A stretch of 64,000 nucleotides of DNA from Sandaracinus amylolyticus (GCF_000737325.1 NZ_CP011125.1:9362001-9426000); one strand, 5' to 3'. Positions 17,112-26,094 are shown, numbered from the stretch's first letter. Made by a program: numbers and translations. Notes: generated by a model not told the origin, from the sequence alone.

Positions 17112-18224
17112 TCACGCGCGGCGGATCACGATCGCCGAGACGTCGTCACGCAGTGCGCCCGAAGGCAGGCGCACTGCGTCGACGAGCGCCCACCCGAGCG
17201 CATCCCCGCCTTCGCGCACGCAGCGCGCGAGCACGCTCTCCGGCGCATCGAGGCCGTCGCTCGCGACGAGCAGCGACGGCCCTCCGCCGGCGAACGGAGC
17301 GACCACGGCGCGCCCCGATCCGACGAGCGGCTTGCGCCGCTGCGTCGCGGTGAGCTCGTCGATGCGATCGGGCCCGACGATCCACGCGCGCGAGTCCCCG
17401 GCGCTCGCGCCGCGACACGTCAGCGCGGTCGCACCGAGCTCGACATCGATCACGACCGCGGTCGCCTCGCCGGACGCGACCGACGCGAGCGCTGCGTCGG
17501 CGCGCGCGATCGCCGTCGCGGGGTCCTCGCGATCGAGGGCGATGCGTGCGACGCGAAGCGCGGCGCTCGCGCCGTGCGCCGTCCCTCCCGCTCCATCGGA
17601 GAGCGCGAGGCGCACACGATCGCTCTCGATCGCGACCTCCACGCGATCCTCGTCGCGCGACGTGGGCGCCTCGACGACGTCGATCATCCACGGGCCGCAC
17701 CACGCACGACGCCAGCGCACCGCGTCGAAGTTCCATCGCGCAGCGAGCGCGGCGCCGCACTCGACGCACTCGAGCTCACCGTCCTTCGTCACCTGGCGCG
17801 CGCCGCACGCGACGCAGCGTCGCATCTCGAACGCGTGCGCGAACGCGCTCGGCCGCGCGATCCCCGCGCGATCGAGGGCCTCCGCGAGCGCGCTCCAGCA
17901 CCCGGCCTCGGGGCAGTAGCCGGTCGAGAGGTTCGTCGCGGACACGACGCGCGATCCGCTCACCTCGAGCTCACCCGCGGCGAGCACCGGGCGGCCTCCG
18001 GCGCACGCGACGTGCTCGCTCGAGCGATCCGCGATGCGCAGGACGCCGTCGAGATCGACGACGTAGGTCGTGGTCACGACGCCGCGACGATCGAGCGTGC
18101 GCGCGACGCGCTCGAGCGCTTCGCCGCTCGTGATCGCTGCGCCCGCGGGCTCGGTGCGCGCGTGCGCCGCGATCTCGGGCGGGCCGACGTACCGGTGGAC
18201 GCGGTGCAGCGATCGCTCGCTCAC
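17112..18224 (-). CDS. PP2C-like phosphatase with N-terminal zinc-ribbon region
   Basis: 370 residues from a GTG that overlaps the preceding lipoprotein's TGA. The C-terminal half has PP2C landmarks in order: LALSDGAGGTAHGASAA (the DGxxG metal site), GASAGDSRAWIV (the GDSR strand) and LLVASDGLD. The N-terminal half has CPEAGCW and a CxxC...CxxC zinc-ribbon-like unit (CVACGAR and CVECGAA about 18 residues apart). Enzymes of this family remove phosphate from Ser/Thr in proteins using Mn or Mg. The zinc ribbon may be a targeting or regulatory part. The coupled gene encodes an AgmX-type lipoprotein. Confidence 0.8.
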   Translation of the reverse strand: MSERSLHRVHRYVGPPEIAAHARTEPAGAAITSGEALERVARTLDRRGVVTTTYVVDLDGVLRIADRSSEHVACAGGRPVLAAGELEVSGSRVVSATNLSTGYCPEAGCWSALAEALDRAGIARPSAFAHAFEMRRCVACGARQVTKDGELECVECGAALAARWNFDAVRWRRAWCGPWMIDVVEAPTSRDEDRVEVAIESDRVRLALSDGAGGTAHGASAALRVARIALDREDPATAIARADAALASVASGEATAVVIDVELGATALTCRGASAGDSRAWIVGPDRIDELTATQRRKPLVGSGRAVVAPFAGGGPSLLVASDGLDAPESVLARCVREGGDALGWALVDAVRLPSGALRDDVSAIVIRRA

Positions 18225-18892
18225 GGCACCGGCACCGCGGTGCAGAGACCCTCGCGACATCGGGCGACCGCGGTCACGGCGGGGACGTTGCCCGCGCACG
18301 TCGCGACCGCGCTCAGCTGGCGGTAGCGCGCCTGCGCGGTGTCCCGGACGGCCTCGCGCACCGAGACCGGCTCACCGCACACGCCGCTCACCATCACGCA
18401 CTCGCGGTCCTCGCTGCAGTCGCGCTCGACGTCGATCGGCGCGCTCGCGAAGCGCCACGCGACCACGATCGACGCCGCGGACGAACCCTGCACCGGCATC
18501 GCGAGGACGCGCTCGCGAAGGCACGCGAGCACGGTCGAGCTCGCGAGCTCGTCGCGCACCACCCGCACGTCGCGCACGCGATCGTCGGCGACGTCGATCG
18601 CGAGCTCCATCACCCCCTCGGGGCTCGGCACCTGCGCGTAGCAGACCGATGCGTGCTGGCGCGCGCGCTCGACGAGCTCCTCTGCGCCCGGCAGCGCGCC
18701 GGTGACCGCGAAGGGTCGCTCCGTGCGCACGATCGATCGCGCCGTCGGGCCCGGGATCGGTGGGCCGTGCGGCGGCGGCGTGTCGGCCACCGGCACCGGT
18801 ACTGGCGGCTCGGGCGGCGGCGCGGTGTCGCGCGCGCCGCACGCGCCCGCGAGGACGATCGCGATCCCGAGCACGCCCGTGCGCCACGTCAT
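18221..18892 (-). CDS. Lipoprotein with AgmX/PglI-like C-terminal domain
   Basis: 223 residues. Lipobox GACG near residue 18 and a Pro-rich linker (PPPEPPVPVPV). A folded domain follows with CYAQVPSPEGVMELAIDV and a later LACLRERVL, the pattern of TonB-C-like AgmX/PglI domains common in myxobacteria. A short C-terminal Cys-containing tail (DCSEDRECVMVSGVCG) is also found in many secreted proteins of this group. It probably sits in a membrane facing the periplasm. It is coupled to the PP2C-like gene by a GTGA overlap. Confidence 0.75.
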   Translation of the reverse strand: MTWRTGVLGIAIVLAGACGARDTAPPPEPPVPVPVADTPPPHGPPIPGPTARSIVRTERPFAVTGALPGAEELVERARQHASVCYAQVPSPEGVMELAIDVADDRVRDVRVVRDELASSTVLACLRERVLAMPVQGSSAASIVVAWRFASAPIDVERDCSEDRECVMVSGVCGEPVSVREAVRDTAQARYRQLSAVATCAGNVPAVTAVARCREGLCTAVPVP

Positions 18893-18914
18893 GCGCGCGA
18901 GCGTACTCGACCTC

Positions 18915-19973
18915 TCAGTCGTCGTCGCAGCGCTCTCCGCCGTCGCGACACGGGCCCCACACGCCGAGCACGCACGTCGAGTGACATCCGCGACCGCACC
19001 CGCGACGCAGATCCTCGTCGATGCGCCCGTCGCAGTCGTCGTCGCGCGCGTTGCACTCCTCGTCGCGACGGTCGACGCGCCCGTCGCACTCGCCCCAGCG
19101 ACCGAGGAGGCACGTCTGCACGCCGGGCACGCACACGTCGTCGCCGCCGGGGCAGGCGCGGGTGCGCGCGATCACGCACTCGCAGTCCTCGTCCACGCGA
19201 CCATCGCAGTCCTCGTCGCGCGCGCCGTCGCAGATCTCGCCGCCGCGCGGGGTGCACTGCGCGCACGTGTCGTCGCAGTCCCCGGCGCGCGAGACGTAGC
19301 CCGCAGGGACCTCGCAGCTCGAGCGACTTCGCGCGTCGTCGCCCCAGCCGTCGCCGTCGACGTCCGCGTAGCTCGTCACCGCGCGGCACGAGGGGCCCGC
19401 GTCGACGCGAGGCGCGGGCGCGCCGCCGTCGTCGCGCATCGAGGGCACGCCTGCGTCGGGCGTCTGGCGCGGGACCGCGACACAGCGACCCTCCGAGCAC
19501 GTCTGCCCCGCTGCGCACGAGAGCACGCCGAGGCACGACGCCTCGAAGTGCAGGGCGACGACGCGCGTGCGCCCCGCCTCGAACGCAGGCGCCGCGCGGA
19601 TGCGCGCGACCGCGCGCTCGTTCGCGTCGAGCGCCTCGAGCGCGATGTCGACCGGGCGCGATGCGTCGCCGTGCATCGGCACGATCACCGCGCGCAGCGG
19701 CCACGCGTCCTCGTTCGTCTGGTGCGTCTCGTCGAGCTCCGACGTGTCGCCGTCGTGCCCGCCGGTGACCTGGAGGCGCACCGACGCGCTGCGCTCGCGG
19801 ACGTCTGGATCCGCGGTGACCACGACGAGCAGGCTCGTCGTGCTCTCGCCGCATCCCGCGAGCGCCACGAGCATCGCGACGAGACTCGCTGGACCGACGC
19901 GCCGTCGAGCTCGGTCTCGCACCCTCGCGCGCTGCGCTCCATCGCAGCGCTGCTTCGTCTCGCAGCGTCGCAT
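18915..19973 (-). CDS. MopE-type Cys/Asp-rich lipoprotein
   Basis: 352 residues from the ATG at 19973, chosen because GGAGGACG precedes it and because it gives a signal ending LVALAGCGES. After a beta-rich region (SVRLQVTGG) come Asp/Cys-rich MopE-type metal-binding units: DVDGDGWGDDARS, GDCDDTCAQC with DEDCDGRVDED, and ARDDDCDGRIDED, separated by cysteine-paired spacers. The motif is named after the copper-binding surface protein MopE of Methylococcus. Copper binding is not shown for this subgroup, and calcium is as likely. The product is probably a surface protein. Confidence 0.8.
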   Translation of the reverse strand: MRRCETKQRCDGAQRARVRDRARRRVGPASLVAMLVALAGCGESTTSLLVVVTADPDVRERSASVRLQVTGGHDGDTSELDETHQTNEDAWPLRAVIVPMHGDASRPVDIALEALDANERAVARIRAAPAFEAGRTRVVALHFEASCLGVLSCAAGQTCSEGRCVAVPRQTPDAGVPSMRDDGGAPAPRVDAGPSCRAVTSYADVDGDGWGDDARSRSSCEVPAGYVSRAGDCDDTCAQCTPRGGEICDGARDEDCDGRVDEDCECVIARTRACPGGDDVCVPGVQTCLLGRWGECDGRVDRRDEECNARDDDCDGRIDEDLRRGCGRGCHSTCVLGVWGPCRDGGERCDDD

Positions 19974-20103
19974 CGTCCTCCGTCCTCGCCCCACGGTCGG
20001 GACCTCCGACGCTCTTCCAGCACGACGCGCGCCACTCGCCATTCCAGTAGGGGAGCGTTGTTTCCGTTGTGGTGGGTATTGCCGCTCAGGTAGAACCGTA
20101 CTC

Positions 20104-20739
20104 ATGCTCAAGAGCGTCCGAGTGCCCACGCCGATGGAGCCGCCGTTCGCGCAGGCCGAGCAGTACGTCGGAGCGATGTTCTCGCGGATGCAGCGCGAGC
20201 CGGAGAACGGCTCGGTGCGCATCGGCGGCGAGCGCTACGTCCTGATGCGCTGCGAGAGCCTCTACCTGAGTTGGTTCGACGCGCTCGAAGAGACCTTCGG
20301 CGCCGAGACCGCGCGCGCGTTCGTCTACAACACCGCACGCGAGATCGGCCGCAGCGATGCGCGCGCGTTCGTCGCGCGGCTCGGTGGCGAGGAGGGCGTC
20401 GATCGCCTCGCCGCGGGGCCCGTGCACTTCGCGCACGCGGGCTGGGCGATCGTCGAGATCCTCGAGGACAGCGCGCCCGCGCCGAACGACTCGTACTTCC
20501 TGCACTACCTGCACCCGAACACGTTCGAGACCGAGGTGCTCGCGTCGCAGAAGCGCCGCACCGCGGACACCGCGTGCTTGTTCAGCGCGGGCTACTCGGC
20601 GGGCTGGTGCAGCGAGGCGTTCCAGATCGACGTGCACGGCCGCGAGCTCCGTTGTCTGGCGCGCGGCGACGAGCGTTGTGAGTTCATCATGGCGCCGTCG
20701 AGCCAGCTCGACGCGCACCAGCACCGCCTCGCACGATGA
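20104..20739 (+). CDS. V4R/XylR_N-like ligand-sensing protein
   Basis: 211 residues from the ATG at 20104. ACLFSAGYSAGWCSEAFQID followed by LRCLARGDERCEFIM is the V4R (4-vinyl reductase) signature with its paired cysteines. The preceding region (AFVYNTAREIGRSDARAF) resembles the XylR_N domain that binds small aromatic or lipid-like molecules. No output domain is attached, so it is a stand-alone sensor or scaffold. It overlaps the next gene by ATGA, and a large membrane kinase follows; together these could form one signalling unit. Distinct from the related-looking protein at 15102. Confidence 0.75.
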   Translation: MLKSVRVPTPMEPPFAQAEQYVGAMFSRMQREPENGSVRIGGERYVLMRCESLYLSWFDALEETFGAETARAFVYNTAREIGRSDARAFVARLGGEEGVDRLAAGPVHFAHAGWAIVEILEDSAPAPNDSYFLHYLHPNTFETEVLASQKRRTADTACLFSAGYSAGWCSEAFQIDVHGRELRCLARGDERCEFIMAPSSQLDAHQHRLAR

Positions 20740-21008
20740 GCGGCTTCGCGCAGCGCACGCTGCCGCAGGGCGTGCAGCTCGGGAAGATCTCGCGCGAGGT
20801 GTTCGACGCGCTCGCGCGCTTCACGTCGTTCCCGTGGCCGGTGATGCAGGCGCAGTGTCGCCGCGAGGAGCTCGATCCCACGGCGCTCACGAAGAGCGAC
20901 GTGGAGCGGCTCCTGCCGCACCTCGCGACGGCGGTCGCGCGGTTCACCAGCCCCGAGAAGGGCGAGCAGGTCGCGGAGGCGCTGCGGGCGATCGTGAACG
21001 CGTCGTGA
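20736..21008 (+). CDS. Small protein coupled to the V4R gene
   Basis: 90 residues, mostly helical by composition (SREVFDALARF, LLPHLATAVARF, GEQVAEALRAIV). The start codon overlaps the V4R stop as ATGA, so the two are probably made in equal amounts. I do not recognise a family. It lacks a signal peptide, membrane segment or metal motif. Its position suggests a partner of the V4R sensor or an adaptor to the kinase that starts 56 bases later. Confidence 0.65.
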   Translation: MSGFAQRTLPQGVQLGKISREVFDALARFTSFPWPVMQAQCRREELDPTALTKSDVERLLPHLATAVARFTSPEKGEQVAEALRAIVNAS

Positions 21009-21064
21009 TCCCGCCGCGTTGAGCCAGCGCTCGCGTTGCTTAGCTGCCTCTTCGGAGGCCGCCG

Positions 21065-24000
21065 ATGCGCGCGCAGGCCACGCTCGTCCGCCCGCTCGCG
21101 GGGGTGCCCGCGCTCGCGGTGGACCTGCCGCGCGTCGCGCGCGCGATCGGCGTGATCGTCGCGCTGGTCGGCACCGCGATGCTCGCCTCGTGGTGGGCGC
21201 GCGCACCGCTCGGACCGCGCGCGCATCCCGCGATGATGCCGACCACCGCGCTCGCGGCCGCGCTCGCCGGCGCATCGCTCGCGCTGCGCGCGGCGTCGGG
21301 CCCGAGCGGGACGACGCGGGTCGTGATCTCGCGCGTGCTCGCGCTCGCCGTGACCGCGATCGGTGCGCTCACGCTCGCGCAGTACCTGCTCGGGATCGAT
21401 CTCGCGCTCGAGCGCATCGCGTGCTTCGGGCGCGCGGCGGGATCGCTGCTGCCGGGACCGAACACCGCGCTCGCGTTCACGGCGCTCGGCATCGCCCTGC
21501 TCGCGATCGAGCCGCGCCGATCGGTCGGGACGCGCGTCGCCGCGGTGGCGGCCGCGATCGGCGCGGTCATCGCGCTCACCGCGTTCTACGGCCACGTGTA
21601 CGGCGCGGCCGCGCTCCACGAAGCGACGCGCTCGCTGCGCACGACGGGCATGAGCGTGCTCACCGCGATCGCGCTGCTCGCGCTCTCGGTCGGCGTGGTG
21701 ATCGCGCGGCCTCGTCCCGGCCTCGCGCGGGTGCTCGGGGGCTCGCGCACGGCCGGTCACATGGCGCGCCGGCTCTTCGCGGCGCTCTTCGCGGTGCCGG
21801 TGCTCGGGCTGCTCGTGACGGTCGGGCACACGCGCGGGCTCTACACGCAGCTCGAGTCCGCTGCGCTCTTCGCGGTGGCCGCCACGCTGCTCGGTGCGGC
21901 GTGGATCGCGTCGACCGCGCGCGCGCTCGATCGCGCCGACGAGGCACGCGACGTCGCGGCGGCCGAGGCCGCGAAGTGGAAGCTCTTCTTCGAGCACGCG
22001 GACTGGGGCGCGGCGCTCGCGCGCCCGGACGGCACGCTCGAGCTGGTGAACGACGCGCTCGCAGCGCAGCGCGGATCCAGCGTCGACGCGCTGCGCGGGC
22101 TCGCGTTCGACGCGCTGCACACGCCCGATCATCGCGACGAGGCGCGCGCGATGCTCGAGCGGAACGCGGCGAACGGGCACGCGCGCATCGCTTCGGAGCA
22201 CGTGCGCAGCGACGGCTCGACGTTCCCGGTGCGCATCGCGGCGACGGCGCTGCGCGATCGCGCGGGGCGCCTGCTCTTCCACGCGCTGCAGGTCGACGAC
22301 GTGACCGAGGAGCGCGCGGTCGAGGCGCAGCGCGCGCGGTTCGCGAGCATGGTCGAGTCGGCCGAGGACGCGGTGGTCGCGATCACGGTCGACGGCCGGT
22401 TGACCGAGTGGAACCCGGCGGCGGAGCGGCTCTACGGCTGGAGCGCGAGCGAGATGATCGGCGAGACCTACGCGCCGCTGGTCCCGCCCGAGCTGCACGA
22501 CGACACCGAGCGCCTGTTCGCGCGGCTTCGGCGAGGTCTGCGCGTCGCGCCGTACGAGACGTTGCTGATGCACAAGGACGGCCGGCGCATCCCGGTGTCG
22601 GTCACGGTGTGGCCGGTGATCGGACGTGACGGTCGCGTGCTGATGATCTCGGCGAGCGCGCGCGACATCAGCGCGCGCAAGGAGATGGAGGACGAGCTGC
22701 GCCGCGCGTCGGAGACCGAGCGCAGGCTGCGCGACGAGCTCGAGCGAGTGACGCGCGCGAGCAGCGTGGTCGCGGAGGAGCTCGCGGCGCTTCCGGACAC
22801 CAGCCGCGCGTCGCTGCTGCACACGATCGCGCTGCAGGCGCAGCTGCTCACGTGCGCCGACGCGGTCGCGGTCGCGATCGGGAGCGATCCAGGGCAGCGC
22901 TTCGAGGACTGGGCGGTGATCGGGATCGATCCCGAGCTCGAGCGCGAGCTCGGTCGTCCCCACGCGATCGGGACGCTCGGCAGCGTCGCGGCGAGCGGCG
23001 AGATCGTGCTCACCGGCGACGTCGCGACGCACGCGGCGTTCGGCGGCCTCCGCGACGGGCCTCCGCGCCTCCACGCGCTCGCCGCGGTGCCGATCGTGCA
23101 CCGCGGTCGGCCGGTGGGCAGCCTCTTCGTCGCGAGCACGCAGAAGGGCGAGGTGTTCGCGGAGGCCGACGTGCGCGTGCTCCGGATGCTCGCGGCGCGC
23201 GTCGGACCGGCGATCGAGACCGCGCGCGCGTACGAGGCGGTGTCGCTGAAGAGCGCGTGGCTGTCCGCAGTGATCGAGCAGATGCCGGAAGGCGTCGTGC
23301 TGACGGACGAGCACGGCAGGATCGTGTCGCAGAACGAGGCCGCGCGGCGGCTCGCGCGCGATGGAGCGTCGGGCGCGGCGGCGATCGACACGCTCTACGA
23401 GATGGTCGATGCGCGCGGCGCGCCGCTGCCCGAGACCGAGCGTCCGCTCTCTCGCGCGCTGGAGCGTCACGAGAGCGCGGCGGGGATCGAGCTGGCGGTG
23501 CGCACGACGGAAGGCCGCGCGGTGCCGATCCTCGCGAGCGCGACCCCGGTGCGGGTCGGTGAGCGCGTCGTCGGCGCGGTGCTGGTGTTCCGCGACATCT
23601 CGGTCGTGAAGGAGCTCGAGCGCATGCGCGACGAGTGGTCGTCGATCATCGCGCACGACCTGCGCCAGCCGCTCAGCGTGATCTCGATGTCGACCGGGCT
23701 GTTGCGGCACGTGATCACGCTGCGACCGAGCGAGCGCAAGACGCTCGATCGCATCCAGTCGTCCACGCGCACGCTGACGCGCATGGTCGAGGATCTGCTC
23801 GACGCGTCGCGCATCGAGTCGCGACGGCTCTCGATCACGCAGCGCGAGATCGACGTCGGCGCGCTCGCGCGCGAGGTGGTGGAGCGCAACACGAACCTGC
23901 TCGCGGGGCACGAGCTGCAGCTCGTCGAGCACGGCACCGCGACGGTGCGTGGTGATGCGCAGCGGCTCGAGCAGGTGCTCGTGAACCTCATCTCGAACGC

Positions 24001-24298
24001 GCACAAATACGGCGATCCCGGCACCCCGATCCGCATCGAGGTGCTCGCGGACGCCGAGCCGAACGAGGTGGACGTGCTCGTGTCGAACCGCGGTCGCGGC
24101 ATCGCCCCCGAGGAGCTCCCGCACGTGTTCGATCGCTTCAGCCGATCGCGCGCGGCGCGCAGCAGCAAGACCGAGGGCCTCGGCCTCGGGCTCTACATCT
24201 GCCGCGGCATCGTCGAAGCGCACGGCGGCCGCATCCGCGCGGAGAGCACGCCGGGCGACACCACGACGTTCCGCATCACGCTGCCGCGCATCGCCTGA
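21065..24298 (+). CDS. Membrane PAS/GAF sensor histidine kinase
   Basis: 1077 residues. The first 295 form a multi-helix membrane sensor region (about seven or eight hydrophobic segments). Then come PAS (about 300-420), PAS (425-560, with ITVDGRLTEWNPAAERLYG), GAF (about 582-725) and a third PAS (735-850, MPEGVVLTDEHGRIVSQN). HisKA follows with His864 in IIAHDLRQPLSVISM. The HATPase domain has N box NLISNAHKYG, G1 VSNRGRGI and G2 GLGLGLYI. No receiver domain is attached, so a separate response regulator must exist elsewhere. Start at the ATG at 21065. The signal is unknown; the upstream V4R gene may supply it. Confidence 0.93.
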   Translation: MRAQATLVRPLAGVPALAVDLPRVARAIGVIVALVGTAMLASWWARAPLGPRAHPAMMPTTALAAALAGASLALRAASGPSGTTRVVISRVLALAVTAIGALTLAQYLLGIDLALERIACFGRAAGSLLPGPNTALAFTALGIALLAIEPRRSVGTRVAAVAAAIGAVIALTAFYGHVYGAAALHEATRSLRTTGMSVLTAIALLALSVGVVIARPRPGLARVLGGSRTAGHMARRLFAALFAVPVLGLLVTVGHTRGLYTQLESAALFAVAATLLGAAWIASTARALDRADEARDVAAAEAAKWKLFFEHADWGAALARPDGTLELVNDALAAQRGSSVDALRGLAFDALHTPDHRDEARAMLERNAANGHARIASEHVRSDGSTFPVRIAATALRDRAGRLLFHALQVDDVTEERAVEAQRARFASMVESAEDAVVAITVDGRLTEWNPAAERLYGWSASEMIGETYAPLVPPELHDDTERLFARLRRGLRVAPYETLLMHKDGRRIPVSVTVWPVIGRDGRVLMISASARDISARKEMEDELRRASETERRLRDELERVTRASSVVAEELAALPDTSRASLLHTIALQAQLLTCADAVAVAIGSDPGQRFEDWAVIGIDPELERELGRPHAIGTLGSVAASGEIVLTGDVATHAAFGGLRDGPPRLHALAAVPIVHRGRPVGSLFVASTQKGEVFAEADVRVLRMLAARVGPAIETARAYEAVSLKSAWLSAVIEQMPEGVVLTDEHGRIVSQNEAARRLARDGASGAAAIDTLYEMVDARGAPLPETERPLSRALERHESAAGIELAVRTTEGRAVPILASATPVRVGERVVGAVLVFRDISVVKELERMRDEWSSIIAHDLRQPLSVISMSTGLLRHVITLRPSERKTLDRIQSSTRTLTRMVEDLLDASRIESRRLSITQREIDVGALAREVVERNTNLLAGHELQLVEHGTATVRGDAQRLEQVLVNLISNAHKYGDPGTPIRIEVLADAEPNEVDVLVSNRGRGIAPEELPHVFDRFSRSRAARSSKTEGLGLGLYICRGIVEAHGGRIRAESTPGDTTTFRITLPRIA

Positions 24299-24309
24299 CC
24301 GCGCCGAGG

Positions 24310-24590
24310 ACCGGCGCGTCGAAGGCTCGAGACGCGCAGCCCGAACGCGCGCGCGCAGCCCCAAGCGGGTCGAGGACCACGCGCGCAGTCGAGCGGTCGA
24401 GAGGGGAGACGCGCAGCCCGACACGCGCGCGCAGCGCGCAACCCGCAAGCGGGTCGAGGACCCCGCGCAGTCGAGGGGTCGAGAGAGACGCGCGCAGCCC
24501 AACACGCGCGCGCAGCGCGCAACCCGCAAGCGGGTCGAAGACCCGCGCGCAGTCGAGGGGTCGAGAGGGGAGGCGCGCAGCCTCCCCCGG
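24310..24590. repeat. Three-copy tandem repeat, period about 82 bp
   Basis: Between the kinase stop and the RRM gene's stop, a GC-rich unit containing aagcgggtcgaggacc recurs with its core at 24363, 24447 and 24528 (spacings 84 and 81). A partial copy occurs at the left end. In the second and third units the core reads cccgcaagcggg, a short hairpin. The array lies between two converging genes and may act as a two-way terminator. No gene is seen in it. Confidence 0.7.
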
Positions 24591-24594
24591 CAAC

Positions 24595-25068
24595 TCAGCG
24601 TCCGCGCTCGGTCGCGACGTTCACGACGAGCGTGCGGCCCTTGAGGTCGGTGCCGTCGAGGCCCGCGATCGCGCGCGGCGCGTCCTTGCGGTCCGCCATC
24701 GTCACGAACCCGAACCCGCGCGGCGCACGGCTGTCGCGATCGCGCATCACGATGCAGTCGGCGATGCGGCCGAACTGGCCGAACACCTGCGCGAGATCGT
24801 CCTCGGTGACCTCGTCCGAGAGTCCACCGACGAAGAGGCGCGCCGGCACTGCGTTCGCCGAGCGGTCCTCGCCGCTGCCGCCGCGCTCGAGCGAGCGCAT
24901 GATGTCCTCGATCGACGGAGACGCCTCCTGCAGCTCGGCCGCGCTCTGGACCGGGATCTCGCCCGGGCCCATCTCGCGACGCTCCATGCGGCGGCGATCC
25001 TTCTCCTTCTGCTTGCGCGCCTTCTCGTCCTCGCGCTGGCGCTTCCCCTGACCGTAGCCGCGATTCAC
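24595..25068 (-). CDS. RNA-binding protein with one RRM
   Basis: 157 residues from a GTG with GGAGGCGAG upstream. The first 60 residues are highly charged (QREDEKARKQKEKDRRRMER) and probably disordered. The RRM occupies about 75-152, with RNP2 as RLFVGGLS and RNP1 as RGFGFVTM, including the stacking aromatics. Bacterial single-RRM proteins of this type bind RNA and are often induced by cold. The gene is divergent from a second RRM gene, with 433 bases between them. Confidence 0.9.
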   Translation of the reverse strand: MNRGYGQGKRQREDEKARKQKEKDRRRMERREMGPGEIPVQSAAELQEASPSIEDIMRSLERGGSGEDRSANAVPARLFVGGLSDEVTEDDLAQVFGQFGRIADCIVMRDRDSRAPRGFGFVTMADRKDAPRAIAGLDGTDLKGRTLVVNVATERGR

Positions 25069-25501
25069 GACTCGCCTCCGGGCACGTGGTTGATGGAGCG
25101 AACCGTGAGCACTGCGGTGTTGGTGGGGGTGTTCGACAAACCTGGGCCTTCTTTCCTGTGTCGGGATCCGTAGCGCGTCTGCGCGCCACGAGCGAGCAGA
25201 CGCGCCGCGCGACCGCCCATCGCTCCATCATGGAGCCCGCGCGCGCCGGGTCCAGCGATCCGACGCGCGAGGTCCAGGAGCTTGCGACGAATGGCTCTCA
25301 CGCGCATAGTCCCCCTTCGCACGTCTCTTCGGTCCTCGCCTCGCTCGGACGGATGTCACGTGCTGCGATCCCGCGCTTCCAGCAGGAAGCGGCTCACGTT
25401 CGACAGCGAACGTGCAGTCGGCCGAGGTCGCGGCGACCCCGCCGGGCTCGAGGCTCTCTCGACGGTGTCGTGCCTCTCCGAGAGCTGAATTCGAGGATTC
25501 G
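25069..25501. promoter_or_regulatory. Divergent leader region of two RRM genes
   Basis: No gene is seen in these 433 bases. Two perfect inverted repeats are present: arms gcgcgtctgc/gcagacgcgc at 25173-25205 (13-base loop) and cacgttcg/cgaacgtg at 25395-25414 (loop acag). The second lies about 90 bases before the plus-strand ATG, inside any likely 5' leader. Long structured leaders are known on cold-induced RNA-binding protein mRNAs, so a thermosensing or autoregulatory role is reasonable but unproven. Confidence 0.45.
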
Positions 25502-25909
25502 ATGAGCAACCGTCTCTACGTGGGCAATCTTTCGTTCCACACCACCGAGGACACCCTCCGCGCGACCTTCGAGGCCATCGGCGGCGTGGAGCGCGTGGAC
25601 GTCCCGATGGACCGCATGACGGGTCGCCCGCGTGGCTTCGCGTTCGTCACCATGGCGAGCGCCGAGGACGCGAAGCGCGCGATCGGTGATCTCGACGGCT
25701 CCATGCTGGACGGTCGCCCGCTCCGCGTGAACGTCGCCGAGGATCGCCCGCGTGGCGGCGGTGGCGGCGGCGGCTTCGGCGGCGGCGGCGGTGGTGGTGG
25801 CCGCGGCGGCTTCGGCGGCGGCGGCGGCGGCGGTGGTGGCCGCGGCGGCTACGGCGGCGGCGGCGGTGGCCGCGGCGGCCGTGGTGGCGGCGGCGGCGAT
25901 CGCTGGTGA
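25502..25909 (+). CDS. RRM protein with Gly/RGG-rich tail
   Basis: 135 residues. RNP2 is RLYVGNLSF at residues 4-12 and RNP1 is RGFAFVTM. The RRM ends near residue 82. The rest is a low-complexity tail of glycine runs broken by RGG, GFG and GYG, ending DRW. This is the layout of cyanobacterial Rbp and plant GRP proteins. Such tails drive RNA binding and condensation. The tail's GGC/GGT codons make the DNA itself repetitive, so its length may vary between strains or in assemblies. Ribosome site GAGG lies before the ATG. Confidence 0.93.
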   Translation: MSNRLYVGNLSFHTTEDTLRATFEAIGGVERVDVPMDRMTGRPRGFAFVTMASAEDAKRAIGDLDGSMLDGRPLRVNVAEDRPRGGGGGGGFGGGGGGGGRGGFGGGGGGGGGRGGYGGGGGGRGGRGGGGGDRW

Positions 25910-25928
25910 TCGGCTGATCGGCTGAGAT

Positions 25929-25968
25929 CGAGGCCGCGATGCGAGCGAAGGCTCGCCTCGCGGCCTCG
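25929..25968 (+). terminator. Strong hairpin after the RGG-tail RRM gene
   Basis: The stem pairs cgaggccgcga with tcgcggcctcg and, after a one-base bulge on each side, gcgagc with gctcgc, closing a gaag loop. It is followed by ttcgttcc. It begins 20 bases after the gene's stop, so it is a likely intrinsic terminator without a full U tract. Confidence 0.7.
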
Positions 25969-26094
25969 TTCGTTCCGTCGTCGCGATTCCTAGAGGAACC
26001 CTAATTCACCCTAGGAATCATTGAAGAACTGGACCGACCCCCCTCGCGCCAACTCCATGTCGCGCACCGACGGCGTGCGCGAGGAGAGGTCGAG

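Noticed and set aside
20687-25231. A 1514-codon minus-strand open frame opposite the histidine kinase
   Set aside because: It has no domain or signal and lies opposite a complete, motif-rich kinase gene.
25740-25905. Frameshift or assembly error in the glycine-rich tail
   Set aside because: The frame stays open, RGG/GFG/GYG breaks are regular, and the gene ends in DRW with a terminator just after; such tails are normal for this family.
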